From Owenia fusiformis (lineage: Eukaryota; Annelida; Polychaeta; Sabellida; Oweniidae): a stretch of 64,000 nt of DNA. The translations under genes and the position numbers were made by a program. The stretch is from the NCBI GenBank assembly GCA_903813345.2, contig CAIIXF020000005.1, positions 33,299,375-33,363,374 of the forward strand, in the 5' to 3' direction. This document shows positions 37,001 to 64,000 of the stretch, one piece after another. Every line of letters starts with the position of its first letter. The first letter of the stretch is position 1. A model generated the notes under the pieces. The model searched no databases. It was not told where the DNA came from and saw nothing but the letters and a program-made list of their open reading frames with translations.

Positions 37001-40000
37001 TTTCTTCCAACAGATTTTCAACATGGCATGTTTTTCAGATTTTTCAGATTTTCATAAAGGAAAGCACCCAGTTGCCGTAACACTGGGGATATCATGTGTG
37101 TACTGAAAGTATATGATGTACGCTTTTGAAGTGAGATCATATGAAAATAAAAATAACTTTTTTGAATTACCTTGTGGCTAGTTTCATGCCACAATCATCA
37201 GAACAATATTTGGAGCCCTTCCTTGAAGGCTTGATACATTGTGGACCCAAACATTGTTTTTCATCCTCATCTTCATCACTTGCGTCCTCATCATCCATCT
37301 CTGCTTGTCTCCTGGTTCTCTTGTCAGCCGCCTTGTCTCTAGCCTAAAACAAACATTTGGTTGATTACGGGAAAATAATTGTTTTAGCTTCTCTATAAAT
37401 GTTGCTGTGTCATGCCTATTTGTATTAACTTCAAAAATTTAAGCTACATCTACTACTTTGCAGAATTAAGACATGTCTGTATCTTGAATTGAGGATAACT
37501 CCTCCATTTGATAGGATTTTTTGGACCAAGATATTATTTTCAATGGTGAATTATCTTTATAGATGGTAAATTGTAAACACTGTAATTTCTGTGCCAAATT
37601 AGCAGATAAGAGGTTCGAGATCCTATTTTAAATGGAAATTCAAAAGGTGAATCATATGTGGGATGACCCTTGTAATTATGAGTATGTACCACACAAACAA
37701 TCCTCTGCATTTACAAGGGATGAGACAGGCATAAATTGTTTCAGGAAACTGTTCCATCCATACAGATGGCAGATACTAAGTTGATGCAAATAGTCTATTT
37801 ATGAAAGACATACCCCACTGTGTAAAGCTTTTCTTTTCTTGTACTTTCTCTTCTCTCTGCCTGGGGTGTCAGTAAGGACTTCTTTCTTGACTTTCTTGGC
37901 AACTGGGGAATCATCTGTGAAACTGTCTCTTTGCTCCTTTTTCTGATAGTAGGCATGCTCTGTCACCTCGGCACTGTAAAAATAATTATCCCATGTACTG
38001 GCAACTTGTATGACACATCATATAATATATGAAATTAATTGAGAATGTGAATGAACATATGCAATTGTGAACCACTGAAGATAAGAAGTCACTTTAATTC
38101 TCATGGAAATATTGCATGCTTAGTTCTAGAAACAGAAAACCTTCCAATCCAATACAACAGATGCCCTCATTTCTGAATTCAAACGATAAATGCTATGAGG
38201 TCTTTGTAAAATTATATAAGGTGAGTGTGATTATTATTGAAAACAATGTTTCTTTTTATTCATACTCACTTGTCATAGTAGGCAGGGTCAAGGTCAGGAT
38301 CATCCCCTTCAAGATCCCTCTGTTTCCAGCCTTTACCAGTACTAGCCAGCCCCTGGAATAAGACATAACCACATTAAATCTATATTTACATTGTTTCCTG
38401 AAGGATACCAATCAAATGAGGAAGGAAAATAGACTGAAATTTCAGTCCCAAATCAATTCATGACTACGAATTGTAATGTATTGTTTGATGTCTCTAAGGG
38501 AAAAATGAACAGTTGAAAATATGGAGTACTCTAAAATAGAGGGTGAACTTACATAGTTTTTACACTGCCTCAGTCTGCACTTCTGTCTTATTCTACTTGG
38601 ACCTCCAAACTTCTTCATGTCCTGAAAGAAAAAGGCAGATTTAGATTTCTAATGACTGACTTATAAATTGGACATGAGGTATTAAGTTTGAATGAATATC
38701 TCATGATTTTTGTGAAACATTATTACAGTAATGTGAATTTAGATGTGTACCAGTTCAGTTCCTCTTTATTTACAGGGCCAATAATACCTTGGCTTAGGCC
38801 CTGGCTATTGTTGTACAGTATACTAATATTGTCTAAATAAAGGAACAATAAAAACTTAAGTTCCTCTTTATAGATAATTAATAATTAATCAAGATGTAGA
38901 TTTATAGACACTCTAGATTTCAGTACCTTGCAGAAGTCACATTTGCCACAATCCTCTCCGAGAGTACAAGCCGGGCAGATGCCACATCTTCTTGTTCTCT
39001 TCTGCTTTAATTCTGCCTCCTTCTCTTTCTGAAGTTACAGTAAATACAATTACTAAAGAGAACTATAAAAGTTTTAAAAGAAACACGACATAACATAGTT
39101 TTAAGTAAATTTAGGGAATGAAATATGTACTTTGTTAATCTATTTATACAGAATACAATTATTTCGCTTAATTATTTCGCCTCTGCATATTTTTAAGTAA
39201 AACTTGGAAAGTATACTTTTTTAAAATGTGAAATACCTCAGCTGCACTTATACTTCTTTTCTGTTTCTTGCCATGTTTCTCATGGTGTTTATCATGATGT
39301 TTATCATAGGTCTTGGTGTGGTGTTTACTGTGATGCTTTTCATGTTTTTCAGGCTTCTCTGATCTTTCAGTGTCACTAGACTCACTCAGCATTCTATACT
39401 TCTTCTTGTACTTTATTTGCAATTTTGGGTCCATGTCTACAAACGATAAACTCACATTATTGAATAGGTTTTCATAAGGGCACTTGACTGAGCTTTGATG
39501 TTTTATGTTAGTGTGCACAATAAAGAACATCAAACAGGCTTTTTTAATTTACATTCTCCATGCTGCTTGTGTGCAGTATGGAACAAAAGGCCTCTTACAA
39601 GGAGGAATTGGACAATTAACATTAAATAAAAACAGCAAATCCACATTGTAGCAAATCCCCAAGTAAAAATATTCCTAAATCTATTTTCGTTCTCAAAATT
39701 CACACCCATTCAAGATTCATGTATTGACAGTTATTAAACTGCTCTTTTGCAGACATAAATGAGCCTATGTAACCAACCTCTACAAGATCGACAGACATAG
39801 TACTTGATCTTCTTTGATGTACTTTGGTTTACTCCTATGCAGTCTCCATGGTACCATTCCTCACAGTGATCACATTGACTGTAAAGTTAGAATAAGCGTG
39901 ATCAAAGTCTAATCATGAAAGATATATATATAGAAAAATATATAGATCCTTAATTTGTTTTATTCATCATGTTGCCATTGAATACAGCCTCAATCTTATT

Positions 40001-41336
40001 AAGATATCAGAATTCAATAATTTGCAAAATTACAAGATACTCAAATATTTTACTTACATCATGAAGCGTGTGCCATCTGTAGATCTACATATACAGTACT
40101 GAATCGGTGCATTAGGATCTTGTGACTTCTCTGGTACTGTACTTTTCCCTGTCGCTTTATCAACATCAATACTTTTCATCAATGTCTTCACCTTGCTACT
40201 TCGCTCCGGCATTATGAATTGCTTTGCAATTTCTTCTTGCTGCAATGATAAATTAATTGCAGGGATTTTATTAAAACTTCTGACAAGAGGCAAAACAAAA
40301 AGAGTCAATATACCAGAATATTAATGATTTTAATATAATGAGCCAAAAACAGGAATTATTAATTGAGTAAAAACAACAAGATATTGAGTGAGATATAAAC
40401 AAAACAATTATACAACAATTACAATTTATTATTCACAGATACTAGTTTTCTGCATGAAAAAAATCAAAATTCTGCAAAAAATTCTGCAAGAAAAAAAGCA
40501 AATTCTGCAAGGAGAAAATTGAAATTCTGCACAAATTTTCAAAAAAAGTCCAAATTCTGCAATCTTCGAAAACGGAAACGGAAGTCAGTTACTTTCTAGG
40601 TAAGAACTCGCGTCATTAACGAACTCGCTTTAGCGAATTTAAACGTGATAGAATGTTGAATTTCACGGTGAAATCGTACTTGTACTCAATAATGATTGAT
40701 TGTTGGACATAAACAGACACTCTTCAAATACCCCGCAAAGGTAGGAGATCGTAAAATATGTAATTTCTGGAAATTCTGGTAATTCCGCGGGATTTTCATG
40801 AAAATCAGGGATTCTGCAAAAAATTGAAGTTTTGTCAAATTCCGTCCATGCCGCGGAATTACGGAATACTAGTATCTATGATTATTGGACTAATTTTAAA
40901 AAGAGATACATCATGGAAAACCTAAATATTTCAATTTCAAAAAGATGCATGTTAGGCTTAGAAAACTATGGTGCCTTCTGCAGCAAAATAAGGGCCAGAA
41001 ATAGCTTTCGCAGGAAGTAAGGCCAGACAAGATTCCTCAAGTATTCAATCCATTTCTTCAGGTCTGTGATTTGGTGTAAAAATTTATTAGATAAAAACTT
41101 CTAATAATCTCACAACTACTTATTCAGAAGATAATAGATTACAAGCCTCTATGGTGATCGTTTAATCGTCCAAATATTTGTAAAAACAGCTGAAAACTAA
41201 GGATTCTTTATGTTTTGATTTGAAAATTTGACCCAGTTTTCAAAATGATGCACAAACTTTATCATTTTCTGCAGACAAAGACAATTTAGGCGAAAACTAA
41301 ACCTACCGAAATTGCCTCCGATTCACTGTCTGTCAT
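34087..41336 (-). CDS. CXXC1: CXXC finger protein 1 (CFP1), 14 coding exons
   Basis: Subunit of SET1/COMPASS that binds unmethylated CpG and H3K4me3 and targets H3K4 methylation to promoters in the nucleus. Exons, 5' to 3': 41336-41307, 40239-40058, 39878-39778, 39436-39237, 39028-38927, 38621-38553, 38352-38270, 37973-37814, 37343-37171, 36839-36632, 36013-35903, 35104-34961, 34604-34452, 34227-34087; all phases join, giving 618 aa (human 656). The PHD finger is at residues 59-103 (C59, C61, C73, C76, H81, C84, C100, C103; FMIQCDHCEEWYHGDC). The CXXC domain is at 186-225 with all eight cysteines and KKFGG. Then come a basic/acidic linker, the SYCSDDCGMK-like motif, a coiled coil in exon 10, and the SET1-interaction/Cys-rich C-terminus (YESQTSFGSIY, CGCPLV, TNRAGVLGLMLHQTIEH). 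Exon 4 carries a His/Lys-rich run (KHHSKHH...DKHHEKHGKK) between PHD and CXXC. It is divergent with DNM1L, 249 bp apart. Confidence 0.96.
35342..35902 (-). repeat. 61-bp tandem array of CXXC1 exon 11 end plus donor
   Basis: About nine units of exactly 61 bp start at 35342, 35403, 35464, 35525, 35586, 35647, 35708 and 35769, plus a diverged one near 35834, directly abutting exon 11. On the gene strand each unit holds the last 51 nt of exon 11 (EIHPKTALEHMEKCSAK against the real EIHPKTALKHMEKCFAK), then a splice donor GTAAGC and about 8 intron bases. The true exon uses GTGAGT. Reading past the real donor hits a stop (GTG AGT TTA TGA), so array copies cannot extend the exon. Plus-strand ORFs here are artefacts of the repeat. 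Confidence 0.92.
40437..40880. mobile_element. Putative short element in CXXC1 intron 1
   Basis: AGATACTAGT near 40437 and ACTAGTATCT near 40867-40876 are inverted. The interior is built from repeated AATTCTGCAA and AATTCCG motifs, denser at both sides than in the middle. Best read as a non-autonomous element or foldback remnant; there is no second copy in the window. Confidence 0.5.
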
Positions 41337-41585
41337 TTTGCTGGATGTATAAGTGACAATTTTGTCCCAACCCAAAGCAATTTAGAGAATATCGGCAGAA
41401 AAATAGTAGAATTTGCAAATGGCAAACATCGCTTGTGAACTACGTCATCAGTTTGCGGGTAGCTATGGAACCGGAAGCAAATGCAATGTCAGAGGTCACG
41501 GAGGCTGACAGTTGCAGAATTTCGCCATTTTGAGCGGAATAAAATTTGTACTGTAATTTATCGATTTTCTCATGATTCCCGAATA
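41337..41585. promoter_or_regulatory. Putative bidirectional promoter, CXXC1 / DNM1L
   Basis: Only 249 bp separate the CXXC1 start codon (41336, minus) from the DNM1L start codon (41586, plus). An ETS-type ACCGGAAGC motif lies at 41470-41478, a hallmark of TATA-less bidirectional housekeeping promoters. No obvious TATA box was seen. Transcription start sites are unknown, so 5' UTRs occupy part of the interval. Confidence 0.7.
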
Positions 41586-61123
<19,538 letters not shown>

Positions 61124-61137
<14 letters not shown>

Positions 61138-61230
61138 GATGGAACTGTAGATAATTGCCACATTTATGATAGGATGAAACTATAGATTATTGACACATTT
61201 TTGGTAGTATGGAGCTGTAGACTAAATGGA
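61124..61230 (+). repeat. 35-bp tandem triplication starting in the last DNM1L codons
   Basis: CACATTTATGGTAGGATGGA (61124, which contains His-Leu-Trp-stop) recurs as CACATTTATGATAGGATGAA at 61159 and CACATTTTTGGTAGTATGGA at 61194, each followed by -CTGTAGA-TA-TTG. The period is 35 bp. The first copy is coding; the others are 3' UTR. Confidence 0.8.
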
Positions 61231-62166
61231 CACAGTGTACATATGTGATGATAAGTTCCCAAAGCTCCAGTGTGACCTTCTGGTGTTAAAGTGACACATT
61301 AGTTCTCTGTTGGTTCAAACAGAGACATCAAACAGATTTTCAGGTTTCAAGAGAGCTCCATGATGTAATGACACTTCATATATAGAGACATGTCTTAGAT
61401 CTAAGTTAGGCACATCCTAACAATAGACTCTTCTAAGGAAAATATGTAAAATCAAAGAATTAGTGTACTTGTACTTTACTTGTAAAGAGAGTCTAAGGAT
61501 ATGTTAGACATTTCTTTTATAAACGGACACTTCTCCTTGTTAAGTGGCAATAACACTGGTCAGTATCGGGAGAAGATAACGGTTATACTATTCAATGTTT
61601 TCATTGAATCAAACCACTTTGCTATGAACATTTTGCTTTGACATTTCTTCAAGACCAACTTGTTTGACAAAGAAACTAAACAATATGATCAATTGTTTCT
61701 ATATTATGTGTGGATGCCATTATCCAACAATATGTTCTATTGCTCCATAGGGTGCAGCCACATGAATTCTTTGTTCACCATCATGATATTCATACAACCC
61801 TCCCCTCCCAAAGTCACAAGTGATAGAAAATATGATTGGACCATGGCTAATAGACATATTGTATGATAATATGGTTGAACTTTCAATGCCGAATATCCAC
61901 GGCAAAGCAGTTTGATTGGACAAAAACGGAAGCTATCAAAATCGACACATACTGTCTGCCATTTTGAAAGAGAAGGTAACAGCTGTTACTTTCTCTTGGT
62001 ACTGACCAGTGAGTATGTACTCCACTTTATTCAAACTGACTAGTGTCATAGTGCAATGGAAGTCCAAGGGGAATGTTGTTGTTGAGAGATGTAATCATGA
62101 AGAAAATATTTTGATACATAAAATTGAGAATTGCATAAACTACGGCATTGAATGGTTGTAAATAAA
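61138..62166 (+). other. Probable DNM1L 3' UTR with AATAAA
   Basis: No coding frame is recognisable after the TAG. The first clear AATAAA in the sense strand that I found is 62161-62166, giving a 3' UTR of about 1 kb. Use of this signal is inferred. Confidence 0.5.
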
Positions 62167-62607
62167 ATTCTTTGTTATTTTCTGACTAACATTTTGCATC
62201 TGTAAAATTCTTCAACCAGTTAATGTTCAAGTTAATAACTTCACAGGGAATTAACAGCAACCCAGTTCGACAATTATGCATCAGTCATTAAAATAATGAA
62301 TTAAATTGAAGTAAGAGCATCTACAAAAGCTCAGATAAGCATTTTCCATGTTTAATTAAATTATTCAGTTAAGAAACGTAATTAGAAGCGGATCGGAGCA
62401 ACCTGATGAAATTAAAGCAGGTTTTAATCAGGTTTTGGAACCCAATAGAATCTTATTATTCCAGATTGTATGTTTTTGTACTTTAGTGTATTGCATGTCA
62501 AATTCCATGTGAAAAAATCAAATGTCATAAATGATGTTCAGTCTCAATATAATTGATACATGTAACATTCTATTTCTAATGTAATAATATTTATAAAATT
62601 CATTGTG

Positions 62608-62690
62608 TGTTTGTTTACATTTATTGCAGTGAGTGTTTGTTTACATTTATTGCAAAGTGAGTGTTTGTTTACATTTATTGCAAAGTGAAA
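62608..62690 (+). repeat. 28-30-bp tandem repeat, three copies
   Basis: GTGTTTGTTTACATTTATTG followed by CA(AA)GTGA is repeated three times in succession. The last two copies are identical; the first is shorter by 2 bp. Confidence 0.85.
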
Positions 62691-63096
62691 AAGATGAGAA
62701 TTGATTTCATTGTTTTCTTCTATCATAGATCTCATTATTATATCTTTTATTGACAATTTATATCAGCTACATGATACATTAGTCACACATAATTAGTATG
62801 GAGGATCAACAATCCTCACATGTGCATATATAAAGTGTAATTACAATTCATAGTTCTCCATCATATCAAATGCCATCACTGCCTTTATCATAATTCATTT
62901 TTTCTCATTGTATGGCAAATATGTTTTGTTTAAACAATTCTAACAATATTATATATCCTGGATAATGCAACTGTGGGGCATTTTTGAAACCTCAAATTGT
63001 TAGATAATCTCAGTCTGTTGAAACGTTTCTAGTGGACATTAGCTAGAGACAGACATGAATACATACTGGGTAATCATGTTTGATGTTCACGTTTTA

Positions 63097-63687
63097 TTAT
63101 GTCCCCGCCACATAGTGTGGGGCCATATTGTCGGACTAGGCGCGTCCGTCTGTCTGTCCGTCCGTGCAATGTACGTCCGGCAGTTTTCTCCAAAACTGCT
63201 ACAGATATAACCTTCAAATTTTCAGGGATAACTTATGAGTGCATATAGATGTGGATGAAAAAAATTTAGCTTGATACCTACTTCCTGTCGGCCATTTTGA
63301 AGTTGAATGCTAAAATCCTTGTCTGCAAACTTTAAGAAAAACGGCTTCACGGTTGCTTTTAAAACTTTAAAATCTTGTTCAGCTTACTTCGTTCTACAAC
63401 TGATCAGGTTTTGGACCTGTTAGCTCAGTCATGTCAGCCATTTTGAATGTCTTAGGAAAACTTAGCGCGCGATAATACTTTGTATTTAGTAGCTGTATAA
63501 ATAATTTCAGGTGTACTTTGCTGTAAAAGCCTATGTTATTGTTAACAATACTGTAGTTATATGTGATAATTTTGTAAAAAGAAATCAGCAAAAACTAATA
63601 ATCACTTTTTTATTGTCGGCCATTTTGGATTTTTCCATTCTAAAATCTTGTGTCAAGTCTTGTGTACACGTTTTCAGGTGGGGACAT
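63097..63687 (+). mobile_element. Putative non-autonomous element with GTCCCC termini
   Basis: TATGTCCCCGCCACATAGTG followed by TGGGGCCATATTGTCGG, then TCCGTC repeats, opens it; CAGGTGGGGACATATTGT closes it, with short inverted TATGTCCCC/GGGGACATA ends. Three CGGCCATTTTG-type motifs lie inside. This is a common layout of repeats in marine invertebrates. No coding. Confidence 0.5.
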
Positions 63688-64000
63688 ATTGTACACATTT
63701 GTGTTCTTGTTGTTCTTAATATTAATGTATGCAAATGATTTTATGACATACCAGAAAATTTTGAGCATGCTCTACGTTCTGGTTGACCTACTCGTTCGGG
63801 TAGTATGATAAAGTTTGTAGACCGACCCATAACGGTTCTTAGTACGTCAAATCCGTTCGTGCACAGTTTTTGAGTTTTCGAGAACGTAGTGAGAACGTGT
63901 ATTTATTGAATTCAGGTTCTCAGTAGTTCCCTCGCGGTGCCAAAGTCAATGCTGCGCGCCTACCGAGTGACGCAGTTTGTGTCGATCACAAACTATGTGC
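63688..64000. other. Window end, no gene seen
   Basis: Somewhat more GC-rich near 63900-64000, with TCGCGGTGCC and GCGCGCC, but no open frame or motif I can identify. Confidence 0.3.

Overview
The window is animal nuclear DNA. It is AT-rich, with spliced genes, GT-AG introns of about 0.15-6 kb, and many short non-autonomous DNA-transposon relics and minisatellites. My best guess is a marine invertebrate deuterostome such as a hemichordate or echinoderm. This rests on general character (repeat-rich, compact introns, vertebrate-like exon structure in conserved genes, a decayed repeat-family protein typical of marine invertebrates), not on a diagnostic marker.

Layout. Positions 1-12,000 hold the last exon of a class A GPCR (3504-3963, + strand), followed by decayed copies of its 3' end, and a dense set of MITE or foldback elements. 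A complete two-exon UDP-glycosyltransferase lies at 12,180-15,264 (+). Positions 15,265-34,086 are a gene desert in which I found no credible gene. It contains several mobile-element relics, an 896-bp inverted-repeat element, and two unrelated minisatellites that both have a 37-bp period.

Positions 34,087-61,137 hold a head-to-head gene pair. On the minus strand is a complete 14-exon CXXC1/CFP1 (the SET1/COMPASS H3K4 methylation targeting subunit, 618 aa by my assembly). On the plus strand is a complete DNM1L/DRP1 (the mitochondrial and peroxisomal fission dynamin, 742 aa without an optional microexon). Their start codons are 249 bp apart, with an ETS-type motif between them, so a bidirectional promoter is likely. 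The last 2.9 kb is the DNM1L 3' UTR followed by transposon-like sequence.

The most unusual items are: (1) a 5.5-kb near-palindrome inside a DNM1L intron, with arms of about 1.95 kb around a decayed ORF of a repeat family; (2) a tandem array in a CXXC1 intron in which every 61-bp unit copies the 3' end of the adjacent coding exon plus a splice donor; (3) a UGT whose catalytic histidine position reads arginine; (4) a 70-nt pre-miRNA-like hairpin in DNM1L intron 1; (5) two successive DNM1L variable-domain exons that end in the same motif; (6) families of foldback or MITE elements shared across the window. All exon boundaries were read by eye from reading frame, GT-AG sites and remembered homologues. 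No alignment was run.
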